A stretch of DNA of 64,000 nucleotides, taken from the NCBI GenBank assembly GCA_000697475.1, contig JNEU01001123.1:1-64000 (forward strand), given 5' to 3'. This DNA comes from Lichtheimia corymbifera B2541. Its lineage: Eukaryota; Mucoromycota; Mucoromycetes; Mucorales; Lichtheimiaceae. Made by a program: the position numbers and the translations under genes. The notes under the pieces are model-generated. The model had not been told where the DNA came from, made no database searches, and saw nothing but the letters and a program-made list of their open reading frames with translations. Below, piece after piece: positions 21,120 through 34,311 of this stretch; position 1 is the stretch's first letter; each line of letters begins with the position of its first letter.

Positions 21120-22690
21120 AATTCCAAGTGATATCTCTATCATCTTTGTTTCCATGGAAATCGCAGAGACACCAGTGTTCATGATGCATTTGAGGTCCTC
21201 CAAAGGCTGGGGCGTCTTGCAAGGCTTGTTGTCGATGAAGCCCATCTCGCAGTTACTTGGAAGGTATTTCGGAGACCAGTTACGAAGCTTGTGAGTTGGA
21301 TGCCCAATTTGTTCTGCTATCAGCAACAGTGCCAGTGAATATGGTTGAAGACTTGACATCGCCTTTGGAACAGCATTTTCCTATATCGTTCGTGCTTGCA
21401 CCATGCGACCTAGGCTCTTTTATGGGATCAAGTTTGTCAAGGGCCAAGAATCCATGTTTGCATCACTCAAGCATTCTCTTTGTCCACAGTTGCTGCACAA
21501 CCACGCGTATTGTCCAACTCGCAATATGACAACGGGCATGGCAACTCAAATCGCTGGTGATCTAAGCTGGACCGGAGCCATGAGTTATCATGGTGGAATG
21601 GAACAAACTGCCAAGGAAAAAGCGTTGTAATCGGACTGCTGGGAATGCTTCAATCATGGCGCTGTGGTGGTCTGTGCAGTGGCTCTTCCTGCTGTCTTTC
21701 TTTTTAGTGGAAATTGACCAATCACAGCACATATCAACAACTGACATCCATGACCACAACAGCCCCTTCCCAAACGCCTACAGCATGTAGGTCTTGGGCA
21801 AATGTGGTACGCAACAAGAGTATCACTTTTTCGAAGAAACCGGATATGAAGAGGCTCGTAGGGCTCATCAAGCTGAAGCAATCTTAACTCGAGTTTTGAA
21901 CGCGAATGCAGCCATCTTCGATTTTGGCACAAATCTCCCATCCAAGGCAGAGGCATATTGTGCTATCAAGCAACTTGGCCCCATTATAGGTGCTCGAACA
22001 ATTTCACGCTCCCGTAATCCTCGTTCGCTTTTGGTCGAAGCTCGTTATGTGGATGATAAACATCGTGATCAAGCCATCAAAGAATGAGGCCACAATGACA
22101 ACGTCAATTACCGTGCTACCAGGGCAATTACAGTCGACGCAGATATCACCAAAGTCAACTTTTGGTGATCTGTGCAAGGTGATGGTTGCCACTTCCGCAT
22201 TTGGAGCCGGCATCGATTATCCCCGCGTTCGGCTTATTGTGCATATTCGTCGTTCTGGAAGTTTACTCGATTATGCCCAAGAAACTGGAAGGGCTGGAAG
22301 AGATAGTGGCGGCGCCACATGCATTTTGTTGACGGAGCAAGCAGCCCATGAGAGGATTTTGGTCACCGAGTTGTCAAGCGATAGGCCAAAACCAGCTCCC
22401 AATACAGCTTCACCTTACCCGAGAACGAGCATCAAGCAGAATATACATTGCAAGCTATCATATGTAGCACTGAAAGGAATGGTCAGCATTACAAGACAGT
22501 CGCCACTATACAGGATACAAATGGACCCTTCGTGGCTGAAATCGACAATATGCAACGCACCATGAGAATATTGGCTGGTCCCCAACACCTTTCTGCTGAT
22601 GCAGCTGCTTTGGTATATCGTTCAGTGGTGCATCCAGTGGTTCTTGTATACAGAAAACGTGTCGGATTGTATGCCGGGTTTGAGCCCTTT
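21120..22690 (+). pseudogene. Decayed RecQ-like DNA helicase
   Basis: Fragments of a superfamily 2 helicase appear in order but in shifting frames. They are SIIFVSMEIAETPVF (about 21140-21190), RLVVDEAHLAVTW with the Walker B DEAH box (about 21220-21260), QFVLLSATVPVNMVEDL with motif III (about 21305-21355), and VMVATSAFGAGIDYPRVR with GRAGRDSGGATCILL, motifs V and VI (about 22180-22330). Motif I is not found, and there are several frameshifts and stops between blocks. This matches the RecQ-like helicase families that are often multicopy in fungi, some near telomeres or in transposons. No single intron pattern repairs the frame, so it is called a pseudogene. Confidence 0.75.
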
Positions 22691-23353
22691 GATGATCAAG
22701 ATATGCTCATAGTATTGATTATGAAGTGGATTTCATTCGATCATATATATTACATAGAATATGCTCTCTCTCCACACACGTATACAATATCCACCCATCA
22801 CACACATATAGATATTTTCGTTCAATATATTATCCCTATTGTTATCCCAATTGACAGGCTAGTCAACACTTTACGCGTGAATAGTAACTGCGTGGACAAA
22901 GCTGCATGGAGTAGGATTTAAGATCCGTGGTAATACTGGTTTCGTGGGCAGCATATGATCGCATGGAGATTTTTGCCCGTAGGTATAATATGATGCGGTG
23001 TTCAAAGTACCACTTTACTCATTTACTTTGATGCGTTAGCTTTGAAGCCATCGGTATGCAGATGGTCCTCTTTTGCTCCCTTGTTCTTGAACCGATACCA
23101 TTATTATCTAGGGCACTATTATTCAGCATCCCTCATCCGCACTCTAATATTGATAGTTGATGCATAGCATAGGATCATTCGGATCAATAAAGCAGCATGG
23201 AGGAGATGACACGTGTACTTTGCATTGGTGTTTCAAGAGCGATTTATTCGGTGGGCATAGCCCAAATTCTACCCTACTACAATACTTGCCCTATTTTGTG
23301 GTATGCGTGCAAATATATCACACAGGATGGTCTATAAAGGGGGTTGCTGGTAA
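22691..23353. other. No gene seen
   Basis: AT-rich sequence after the helicase remnant, without supported frames; likely the 3' region of the 5'-nucleotidase gene at its right end. Confidence 0.4.
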
Positions 23354-24558
23354 TCACTCTAATGCTTCGAGTATGTCGACAACAGGTGCAAAGTTGGCAT
23401 CACGCATAATGACGATATCAAAGGCTTCAGTGTAGAGATCCTCCGTGGTGTCCCAGTCATGGTTGCAGAATCCGATATTGAGACACAAATCATGCTTGAC
23501 GCCCTTGCTCATTTTCAAATCACCAAGCGAGTCTCCCATAAGGATGACATTGGCACGAGATTCAATGGATTCAAAATAAGGTGTTGTCTCGAGTTGGAAC
23601 TCGCTCTTGTTGAATACATGGATGAGTGGGTCGAGGAAAGAATCGCAATAGCCTTCTTCGTCAAAGTGCATCATGTTGGAGACGATATGCATGTTGGGAT
23701 ATAATAGCTTCTTTTCCTTGAGGACTTCATCAATCACATTTCCAATACCAGCCGAGAAAACGAGGAAAGGAATGTTAACCTTGTGACACATGGACAACAC
23801 CGTTTCCACGCGTGGACGGAGAGAGATGTGAGCTTCTTCAGCCATACCACGGAGATCTATGGTATTCAATGTCAACAATTTCCGCAGTATGATGGATGTA
23901 TCCCCATTGAACGTACCATCACGAGACAACTTTTGTTCGATCATCAAGTTGTGTGCCTTTTGCCACCATTCTACCATGTATGGTAACCGTTCTTCAAATG
24001 TCATTTTCTGGTTGATCTCGATCGGGTAATATGTCTTGACCAGTTTATCCGACGCCTTTCGAAACTATAATGACAGACTTTGTGTAAGACACGCGCGTTC
24101 AAATGACTCATCCCATGTAATCTTTTTGTTATTCTCCAGAATCCCACCAATCCACCATGATATGATACCAACCTCATCAGGCATTTTGGAGTATCTTGCA
24201 GGCACACCATGGCATGATGGATTACGCTCCAACGCATCAGTCACTTGGTTGCGTACCCAGTAACGTGACATGGTCATATCAAAGTCTACAGTAAAGCAAT
24301 ATGCTGGTCAATAAACGAACCATGTTCTCTTGGCGAATAGACTGAAGAGCCGTACCGCTAATGAAGTGGAGATTGGTCGGGCCATCTTGCAGAATCTTGC
24401 CCAACTTTTGCGTGGTCGCTTCAATATTCTTGATGCGTACAGTGGGATTACGAAGAAGGGCTTGAACTATTGTATGTGATGGCTGTCAATAAGCGATATC
24501 GAGCATGTCACCATGTGCGATTGTACTTGCCAAGTTCTGCTGCTTTTGTCAGGGACAT
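23354..24558 (-). CDS. Pyrimidine 5'-nucleotidase (cytosolic 5'-nucleotidase III / UMPH-1 family)
   Basis: Four exons on the minus strand: 24558-24531, 24466-24356, 24285-24173 and 24064-23354 (320 aa). The family hydrolyses pyrimidine nucleoside monophosphates. HAD-fold marks are the nucleophile motif DFDMTMSR near residues 47-54, LVFSAGIGNVIDEVL with the motif II Ser, and VILMGDSLGDLKMSKGV with the acidic motif III pair. MTFEERLPYMVEWW and HVFNKSEF match the family closely. There is no targeting signal. The first intron begins GC rather than GT (CTTG|GCAAGT) and is the only choice that keeps frame. The second splice joins FIS directly to DFDMT; an alternative reading through GTALQS would break the frame. 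Confidence 0.92.
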
Positions 24559-24782
24559 TGTGAAGAAGAAGAAAAGAAAAAGAGAAAGGTGTCGGACATG
24601 TCAAAGGTAACCGGCTCGTTTTATTCGCACGATAATAGTAGTGGTGGCATAAACATCCATATAAAGAAATAAAGGGGCAACAGGGGCATGAAAGAGCTAT
24701 ACATGAACAAAGAAAACTATACAATGGAGCATAAGAGAATGGAATAAGGGTGCATGCATAAGTCAAAAAGAGAGATCATGGG

Positions 24783-24818
<36 letters not shown>

Positions 24819-24887
24819 GAATGATGATAGTAGTAGGGGGAATAAATTCTATTTACATAAGTCTCCAAGGGGGTTGGGTGTGGAAAA
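24559..24887. repeat. Intergenic region with a (gat)n microsatellite
   Basis: An uninterrupted gat run spans about 24783-24818 between the 5' end of the nucleotidase gene and the 3' end of the PPR gene. Otherwise the stretch is a purine-rich spacer on the plus strand. Confidence 0.7.
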
Positions 24888-27800
24888 TTACTCGAGAACG
24901 AGATCAGCAACAGTGGCAAGAACCTTGGAAGGGAAATCTCGCTTGGCCATCATATCAAGGATATCCTTTGCCTTGTCGATTCTTCCATTATCGATATAAG
25001 CACGCACCATGGTCTCATAGGTGCTTGGCTCACGTACGACAATAGCCATAGGTTGATTATCATCCGATGAAGAGCTTGTTGTGGTTGAGAATGATGAGGA
25101 TGACCGTAATAGTTTGTCGTCTGTCATTGTGGAGAAGATATGTTCTGCCTTGGCAAGGTTGCCCTGTTGACCATAACCGCGGATAAAGAGATTCTCAATA
25201 TAAGGCGAAGGGCTCTTGTGGATGGTTTGCAGCATATGATAGTAAAGATTCTCCGCACGATCCATGTGGCCATTGGTGATAAGTGTATCGAGAAGAGCCT
25301 GAAAGACAACTTCGTCTGGTTGAACATGCATGGTCTCAAATACTTGCTCAGCACTGCGAACATCACGTTGTAAAATGCCATACGAGTAGATCAATGTTGC
25401 ATAATGTGTTGGTTCTGGTCGGATACCATGGCGACGTTCCATTTCAGTAAGCATGCGATGGGCTGTCACCATATCTGTAGGCGTTATGTTTGCGTACATT
25501 TCAATCATCAACTTGTAAGTGTGAGCGGATGGTCGTATACGGCGCTTGTACATTTCTGATACATATTCGAGTGCCCTGGTGCGATTGGGTTGTTGTCGTA
25601 CATAGAATTGAATCATATTGTTGAACGGACCAACGCGTGGTTGATAGGAGGGCGCTGATAACATCTCTCCAAATATACGTCGTGCATGGCTCTCGGATCC
25701 TGCACGTACACACGCTGACAACACGGCACCATAGGTGATACAATTGGGCACAACTTGCAGTTCCTGCATCTCCTCAAATAATCGCAATGCTGGTTCCAAC
25801 TTGCGTGCCTTGGCAAACTTGCTGATGATTACATTGTAAAAAAAGGTCGTGGGCTGAACACCATGTCGCTTGGCTTCTTCGTAAATTGTCAATGCATCCG
25901 TAGCTTCATCAGTGGCACATCGTGCACTACCCAATAATAGTGATGCATAGGCGTTGCTATCAGGCACATATCCCATGCTCTTGATGGTATCATAGCATTC
26001 CTTGGCACGCACCATTTTGCCATGTTGCGCATACACGATCAATAACGCATTCAACACCAAATACATGTCTCCGTCGGCCTTGTTAACAACTCGATTGTCA
26101 CCATTGTACAACTCGTAAATCTTGGTTGCCATATCAACGTTGCCATGCTTGCCTGCAGCAGTTATAGCGTCACGCATAGACTCAGCCGTTGGTGTCAATC
26201 CACTCTTGATAAATTGGTGTTCAAGAATTTGGCAGGCTTCATCCCAATCACCACGCGATGCTGCACGTGCTAGTTCCATTGACATTGTATCCACCTCGTT
26301 TGATAGCTTGGTGTGTCTGTTGAGAACAGCCTTCCATTCGCTTTCAGACGTCTTTAATCCAAGGTGTCGCAGTCGTCCAAGGACCTTTTTGAATAACGGC
26401 ATAGGTGGTCGAAAACGAGTGGTTGCTACATCGCACACGAGCGCCTCCAATGCTTGCTGTTGTTCATTGTTGTCGTCAAAATGGTGTTCAATGACTGCTT
26501 CGCATAATATAATCACGTCGTCATTGTTGCTCTCATCATCCAATACACTTGACGATGTGCGTTGACGTAAGCGTTGCCAAGTATCCACGAGTGCCGTATT
26601 GACATTGACTGATGCAGGTGCCGATAACGATAATTCGTGAAGCAATCCATGAACAAGACGAGCCATTTGCAGTGCCTGGATCACGTGATCGCTCTGCTGG
26701 ATGACAACGATACTGGAATTGACGAACATGTCGGCTGATTTGGCAAGCGTACGAGAAGACGACATGGCTGATAGAACGATACGAAATGCATGAATGGCCT
26801 TGGAGACATTGCTGTTACTGGTGAAGAAAGATATGATGCGATCGGCGAGAATGGGATCGGGTTCAAGACCAGCATGTCTCATGTCGTCGACTACATGTAG
26901 AGCATCGTCGCCATGGCCAAAGTTGAGACACAATAATGCATAGTTGGCGAGATTTCCATACGCCTTGGCAATATCCGTGGAAAGAAGCTGAGCATAGATC
27001 TTTGACGCTGGCTGCCATTTTCCGGCTTGACAATATGCCGCAAGGATAGGACCATAGCTACTGGCATCTGGTTTAGGCAGGACACCATTTTCATTGCTTT
27101 CCACAAGGCTACGAACCACCTCGCATGCATCCTCTACCTGGTCGTTTGCACAATAATGGCGAATGATGGAATTGTATGGGATAATGGTAATATTGATGTT
27201 GTCGGTGACCATGTCATGTTGCAGCACTCGCAATGCCTTTGACAGCTGATTGCACTTTAGATAGGCATCAACCAACGCATTGTAAACATACGAAGCGTCA
27301 TGCTCTGGAAGATTGAAGCGAATAGTCTTGTACTCATCAAACAACCCAAGTGCAGAGTCGATATCACCAGCCCGACCCATGAGATTGATAAGTGCAGCAA
27401 AGGTTGCCGAATTGGGTCCTGTGGTAGGTGAATGCACCAATTGATTGTAGACGAATCGACCATCAGCCATATTCCCATAATGTGAAAGCACACGCAGGAG
27501 CTGGTTGTAGAGTTCGACATCAAAATCTTGATCCACGTGGTGCTCCGCGGCTTCTCGGAATATGGCCAAAGCTTTTTCCAGATTATGCTCCGTTTCAAGT
27601 AATCGTACATCTTCATCAACCACTCGAGCAACTCCTGTACGTGCCGCTTGTCGTTTCAACATGGCAATTGTCTTTTGCACCTCAACATCTCGTCGGCATA
27701 ACACTCGAATCAATACCGTGTATGTGTAGTTCGTCGGTGTAATCCCGCTTCGTCGCATTTCATCATAGACTAGAAGATGTTAAAAAAAGTCAATATATTA

Positions 27801-28327
27801 TGCATCATCGTATTGGTTGTGTCATGGTAATATTTACGCTTTAAAATTTGGTTCAGTGGTGTGCCTTCACGTCGAAGCGTTGCTTGTGCATCAAGAACAA
27901 CATTATATGTGTGATGTGTGAGAGGAATGCGTTGCTTTTTCATTGAGCCAAGCTCAATCATTACAGCCCGCAAATTTCCGCTGCGTTTGGCTGCCAGGAT
28001 TCTCGCATTGTATTCTGCTGATCGAGAAAACGATGGTGATAAATGCTGAGGTGCACCCACAGGTGAAGGTGGTGGTGTTGGGAGATCGACAGAGACATCA
28101 TCTGAAGCGTGTTGCTGTTGATTCACGTCATCAGTGGTGTCATACTGCTGTGTGCTGCTGCTGCTGCTGCTGTCACCACCATTCTGAGATAATGCTGATG
28201 TCGTAGGAGAGTTACGTTTACGATGATGGGTTCGGTGTTGATAATGTGGAATTCGTTGTGGTGTATTGTGGTCGTTGTTGGTAGCAGAACAATGTTGGGT
28301 TGACTTTGTAATATGTTGTCCACTCAT
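24888..28327 (-). CDS. Large pentatricopeptide repeat (PPR) protein
   Basis: Two exons, 28327-27838 and 27769-24888 (1123 aa), with a 68-bp intron that joins NQILK to LYDEMRRSGI. From about residue 105 to the end the protein is built of ~35-residue helical hairpins of PPR type, such as TYNVVLDAQ, NYTYTVLIRVLCRR, FVYNQLVHSPTTGPNSATF, FYNVIISKFAKARKLEPALRLFEEM, NCITYGAVLSACVRAG and PSTYETMVRAYIDNGRID. At least a dozen repeats can be seen. PPR proteins bind single-stranded RNA, mostly in mitochondria, and act in transcript processing or translation. The N-terminal ~100 residues are low-complexity (Gln/Ser runs) and basic; a mitochondrial signal is possible but not clear. The RNA target is unknown. 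Confidence 0.92.
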
Positions 28328-28412
28328 TATGTGAGGATAATGCAAAGAAGAAAAGGTCAAGGAAGCAAATGCAGCACACAAAAGAGGAATGATTTATAAT
28401 TGGTGATCGTCG

Positions 28413-28562
28413 TCAATACCCCCAAACGGATTGATGTGTGTTATCAGATGCCTCATTCTCCGCTATGATCTGATAAAATTGAGTGCCCTGTGCAGAGCAA
28501 AAGGAGTGAGCCAGATTGGCTGAGAACGCAACCCATACAATCATTGCAAGATATAACCGCAT
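28413..28562 (-). CDS. Possible small secreted or membrane peptide (49 aa)
   Basis: A 49-codon frame starts MRLYLAMIVWVAFSANLAHS, which resembles a signal peptide, followed by FCSAQGTQFYQ and an acidic tail ending in VWGY. An upstream in-frame ATG at 28622-28624 would add another hydrophobic stretch. It lies just upstream of the PPR gene on the same strand. No family is recognised, no intron or promoter supports it, and a chance frame is quite possible. Confidence 0.25.
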   Translation of the reverse strand: MRLYLAMIVWVAFSANLAHSFCSAQGTQFYQIIAENEASDNTHQSVWGY

Positions 28563-30598
28563 TAATAAAAGTAGATGGTGAAGGAAAAATAAGGTGGATA
28601 GCCAATAAAGGCAGTAACCCATCAAATTTTATTATACGTTCCTCCTACTAGTAGCATCAGGTATCGGATGCTTGCTGCTCACCCTGTATAATACGTCAGT
28701 GAATTATTGCATACCTACTTGCATCATACATTGGAATCTTCTGCATACTCAATTTGAGGGCATATGTACATATACGCGTCTGCAGGCATTGGTAAATACA
28801 AATATCTGATACACCGAAGCCAGCAATAAGAGTAAAAACGGGGCACACCTTATGAACGAATCAGATAATAATGATCCGCCTCTTAGCAGTCAGCACCATC
28901 AGATATTAATGATCTTGATGGCTAACCTGCAATTCGGTATCCCTATTAGATATTTGATCTTCGTGCTCTTCTGGTGTGCAGCAACCATCTCCACATCCGA
29001 TTTCATCATCAGCTGCGATCGGTGATGTGCATGAAAGTAACATCACGGTCATATTAAATGCGATAGTGCACATTCACAAATCCATACGACGGGTCAAACA
29101 GCTCGAATTAATAATAGTGGTGTAGGAATGGAATGCATGGCTTTATGCTTTGACCTTGACATAGGTGGGTGCAAGCTGCTATAAAAGGATCAGCAAAGGA
29201 TGAACCAGTATTTTTGACTATATCGGTATGTTGTTATTGTACACAGCTATAAACCACGTCAGCAACATGTGACCTATTGTTTTGACGTGTTTGTCTACCG
29301 TAGTGGCAATAATTGACAATGACAAAGTTTGGGACAATCAACCACCTATGTATCATTGTTTCCTTTTGAGAGAGATGAATGCTATTAAAATGTTGTCCAC
29401 GGTTGCTCGATACCAGAGAAAAGAAAGAGAGGGCATTTTATCCTTTAATATGAGCAATGACAATATGTTCTAGGAAGATCTGTCGTCTACGAGGCTTGTG
29501 CAACGACGCGCTTGATTGCGACGTGATACAAAGGCAAACTACAACGGTGTGTGACGTTAGCCGAAGGATATGAGCATAACCATAATACGCTGTCCTTGCC
29601 CAAGTACATAAACGTTTGATATTTGGAATGACGCAATTACACAGCGGGCTAGCTGCAGTATCCAAACCTAGGTTACAGTTGCCTTGTTACCAAAATTGAA
29701 TAGACGTTGTACTATGGCAACTCCTGTTTTTAGAATGACTGCCTCTATTCAAATGATGAAATAAGCATTGAAGCATAGCTGTATAGGTGTCAAAAATACA
29801 ATGATTGGAGGAGTGCAGTGGACTTGAGTGCCCAAATGCATGTTGTTTACCCGACCAGAGAGAAACCCGACGCATTAGCTGCAGGCTCATGCATCGTTAA
29901 TTGAGAAAAGATCCTTCCAACGAATAGGATTGTCCTTTTGCTTACGAATGTTTATTGCAGCAGTGCGTTTTTGCCTAGCAACAAGGCCATCTTTTCCAGC
30001 GTTGCTATGCAGTGTTACCCATTAGCTGCATAATGCATAGCTGATGCATTGTGGAGTCACAGCTTTGTAGTGAAGCAGTGACCATCATCACCCCAAGAAA
30101 CGCAAAGGGCTCAGGTTGCACAGGATACTGTGATCACGCGGTAAAAGGCTATATTCAAAAGGGAGGGTTGTGTATGGTGTTGTGGGATGAATTACATGCC
30201 TGTCATACGTGAAAAAGTCAAGGGACATGACATATGACCAATATCAGCTTATTTACCCCATAGACACATGCATTGAGTACACACACACACACACAACAGC
30301 AGATCACAACTTGCTGCTGTGCATATTCATAACAGTGGGGAGCTGGGGTTGGCGGGCCCCACAAAAGGCAAGGTGCCACCTTTGCTCCGCTGCCCTGAAA
30401 TCTAACATGCAGCACCACTCGCACTTGCAACCCCACAAAAAATAGAGAAAGGGGAGTAGGAGAGAAAATGCATATCACTTGTTTTTCCTTTTGTTTCGCT
30501 TGTTTTTCTTCCTTTTTCCTTTACGCCTGTAAGCGTGTAGAGGAGAAAAGTAGTATCGATAATTTGTATTCTTTCTCCTCATTCCCTTCCTCAGCTTA
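28563..30598. other. 2-kb intergenic region, no gene seen
   Basis: No supported gene. A TATA-like ctataaaagg occurs at about 29178-29187, but no gene follows it. A short CA-dinucleotide run lies near 30280-30294. The last ~200 bp are purine/pyrimidine-skewed and form the leader of the lipase gene. Confidence 0.4.
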
Positions 30599-32247
30599 AT
30601 GACTCTATTATCCACACCCACCGAGCTCACAACGTATCCAACGTCGATTCATGATTCACCCACCTTACTACCCGAAAACCTAGCAAGTTTTGTGACAGCG
30701 GCCTCACTTGCTGCACGCCTTTCGTTAAGATGTTCATCCGTCTTTGCTGAAGCCCTATTTGAAGCTGCAAAGTACGGCACGGTGCTGTCGCTTGGGCTAT
30801 CAAGACATGCATTGACGAATGCGTTAGCCACTGCTAAGCGCATCCACACTCTCACATACGATAAATCACCGAGTGAAGTCGAAGAAAGGTACCCATCTTT
30901 ACTTTTTACATGCATATAACAACAACCATTCTAACGTATACGAGTATAGTGGATTCTTGCGTGTCCTCGAAAAATATACCAGCCTCGGCATTTATATTGT
31001 TCATAATACATTTACCTTGGCCGAGCTTTTTGCCTTATCTGGGTTGCAGCTGACATCCCAAACCGTTAAGTCGGGTCTCAAGGTGAGTGAGAGTTTTGTT
31101 GTGTGAGAGATTATGTGTTTCAACTTTTAACGCTTCAACATGTAGACGGCTGAGGAATCTGTTCGCATTATTGATGGAATTTTTGGATCGAATGAAACAT
31201 CAAGGGCGATCGCATCGATTATCACCTTGGTGCATCGTGAGCTTACGCAGGATCCAGAATTTGAGCTGCTTGCAAAAAGTGGCAAAGTAGCGATGTTAGC
31301 AGGGCTGACCAAAGCCATGACCGCCTTTGCTGTCCTGCAATATGTCACACACAAGCGGATGATGAAACAAGTCAAGGTTACCGCATTGTGGGATGGTCTC
31401 GTGCCAGATGATGAGGACGACAAGAACGATAAATCAGCGTCACAGCAACCCCTGATACCTTTTCGTGAACCATCTCCTGATGTGATTTACGAGCTTGAAA
31501 AGGTGTTGGTGCATGGTATGGATGATGACAATGACCAGCAACAGCAAATAACAAAAAGAGGAAGCAACAATGAGCCATATGGGATGTATGAAGTTACCAC
31601 AACCACGCGGTATACCACTACGACAACTACTCGCATACAACCAATCCAACGAAATCAACATGAGCAAGATCGACCCAAAGCCAAGTATGTCATTGTTCAG
31701 GCTGAAGAGGAACGACAAGATACGTTTATGGCCACTGTTGATGGATTTCAGCCGACAGCTTCCTCGTCTCAACAACCTTCATCACAGCAACTTGTTGTTG
31801 CACCATCATCATCGAATCCCGTTTCTGCGGATACACAGCTTGCAGCAGCTACTGAAGAACGTGGTATCAGGGTGATGCTTTCATCCATTTCACAAAAGTT
31901 GACATCTCAGCAGATTCAAAGACATGAGCGATACGGCGAACCATTCTCGCCAGATATTGAGGTCTCCACATCCAAGCGTCGACCTACTTGTTGGAATAAG
32001 CGTACAGTATCCGACTTGTATGAGCGACATAGCAGAGCCAATGGCATGACCAGCTTTGTAAGACAACGACGATCATCCACCAGCAGCATCGTATTCCCCT
32101 CTATTACCCCACTTGACAACAACCATTCATCCTCGATTCCACGCCGACGTATTTATCGATCGCATTCCATATCCAATACTATCTCGACTATTACAACGAC
32201 TTTGCATCCTAATACTACAACTACAACTACTACAACTACTAGTAACC

Positions 32248-32297
<50 letters not shown>

Positions 32298-33572
32298 CCA
32301 CCACCACCACCCAACACCAACTCTGTGATACATTACCCTTCTTCTGATACCCTTCCACCACCATCAGCAGCTCTTGATGCATCCACCTTTTCACGATCCC
32401 ACTTGATTGCCAATATTGGACGATTCATGCGATATGCGAGTGCAGCGTATGGCGAGTCGTTTATGCGGATCCTTGGCATCGGCAATATACCCAGCGTACT
32501 CCCATCGTCAGCTCATCATCCACCGAACCACCATGTTTTTGCACATCATACAGGTGTTGCTATTGAAGATATCTTGCTGTCAAGCTATACTGATCGATCA
32601 CCGTTACTTACAATGCATCACCCATCGATCCATGAACTCGTTCACTACGTTACCGTGGACCATGCAGCACGTGCTATCGTTCTCACTTGCCGTGGCACAC
32701 TGGGATTGAGCGATGTGTTGACTGATTTGACCTGTGCCTATGCCGATGTGACCATTGCCGGCCAAGAAGATGCAGAATTCAAGGCACATGGCGGTATGTG
32801 GGATGCAGCTCAAATGCTCGCCAAGCAAAAAGGGCGTGTGTTCCAAGCGATCCAGGAAGGACTTGCCATGTATCCATCGTATGGTCTCGTGTTGTGTGGT
32901 CATTCCTTGGGTGGTGGCGTGGCGAGTCTCGTTGGTGTATTATGGAGCGAAAAGAAGGAAGAAAATGGCCAGTTTGTGCTTTCGAATGCTTCTGGTTTAC
33001 CAGCTGGAAGACCCATTCATTGTTACGTATTCGGACCCCCCAGCGTCATGTCACTCGATTTAAGCAAGTATTGCAGTGGTCTTGTCACTAGCGTTGTCCA
33101 TGGTTATGATATTGTCAGTTGCCTCAGTCTTGGTTTGCTCAAGGATTTCAAAAACGTGGCCGTCAGCCTTCACACAGAGAGCCATGTTGCTGATGAGATC
33201 TTGTCACGTATTGTCAGCAGGTACTGCAAAAATGGCGAGGCTTCCAAGCAACAAGAAGACAAGGACAAGGATGACGACGATTGGTTCTGGGCATTGATCA
33301 AAACAATGCGAGCTGACATGCGAGCTGACAAGTTGTATCCACCCTCTACCGTGTATCACATTGAACTCATATCCCAATTGGCACCTGCTCCTTCCTCACA
33401 AAAAATGCACCGTGTACGTCTCACTCGCTGCGACGACCTTGAAGCTCGATTCTCCGAAATTGTCTTTTCTCGTTCCATGTTCATAGACCACGCACCTCCC
33501 ATGTATGAAAAAGCCATTCGTCAACTTTGTAGAGGATTCTCTGGAAAGGATAAGGCTTATGAAAACTTGTAA
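30599..33572 (+). CDS. Class 3 lipase, sn-1-specific diacylglycerol lipase-like
   Basis: Three exons: 30599-30888, 30950-31082 and 31146-33572 (949 aa). The lipase fold is at about residues 540-800. ARAIVLTCRGTLGLSDVLTD carries the oxyanion loop. GLVLCGHSLGGGVASLVG contains the nucleophile Ser near residue 727. HGYDIVSCLSLGLLKDF holds the likely catalytic Asp, and a C-terminal His is probably that of YHIEL. This is the arrangement of DAGL alpha/beta and fungal relatives that cut diacylglycerol. The N-terminal ~240 residues are mainly helical. They are followed by a long disordered insert with Thr, Ser (tca repeat at 32246-32298) and Pro runs. A stretch at residues 165-200 is weakly hydrophobic, but clear multiple membrane spans, as in animal DAGL, are not seen. 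Probably membrane-associated; substrate not shown. Confidence 0.88.
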
Positions 33573-34311
33573 AAAGAATGATTATTATAAAGATATTGTA
33601 TACACACCTTGTTATAAAACAATGAGTGAAAGGGGGAATGTGGGAAGCACGTCGTCGTGTGATGAAGTATGTGCTCACCTGCCATGCACTGGTTACACAG
33701 GTCCATTGAAGCTGTAACACAATGATGCAGATGGAAGAAATGGGGGGAGGGAGCGGAATAGCATGAGACAAAACACCTGATGTCAAGCATGATGATGTGG
33801 GCCCCACCATCATAATACCAATAACAACTTACTAGTTCTCGTCATTATGTCACAATTGTTAATGAGATGTTTTATTCGGCTCATGTACGAGCTATGATAC
33901 GACAAGCGCTAATAGGTAATACCCGCATTTATTCTGTCACATGGCAACCTGTTGTTACTATGCTGTTGCCTTGACAACAGGCATCAGGCAACGTGACAGC
34001 AATAGTGTACTGAAGAAAACAGGGTCGTTATGTTAGGATATTTGAAGATTCCATATACCCGATGCACGCCAGCAATGAGCCTATTAGAGCGGAGGGGCAA
34101 CTGCAGGTAAATATTAGGCACAACAACATCATTATGTATGTATACACACATGGGTGTGTACAAAGGAGTATGCATGGGTATATACACAACAACAATCACC
34201 CAAAGCCAAGGAATTTATATTACACATGGAAATTGAAAGCGATGGAATCAATCATAATGATAATAATGGTATCTACTACAACAAGAACTCTGCTTGCTGA
34301 TATGTTTGTTA
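33573..34311. other. Intergenic region, no gene seen
   Basis: 3' ends of the lipase gene (+) and the PPxY protein gene (-) converge here. AT-rich sequence with ta-rich stretches and no supported frames. Confidence 0.45.
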
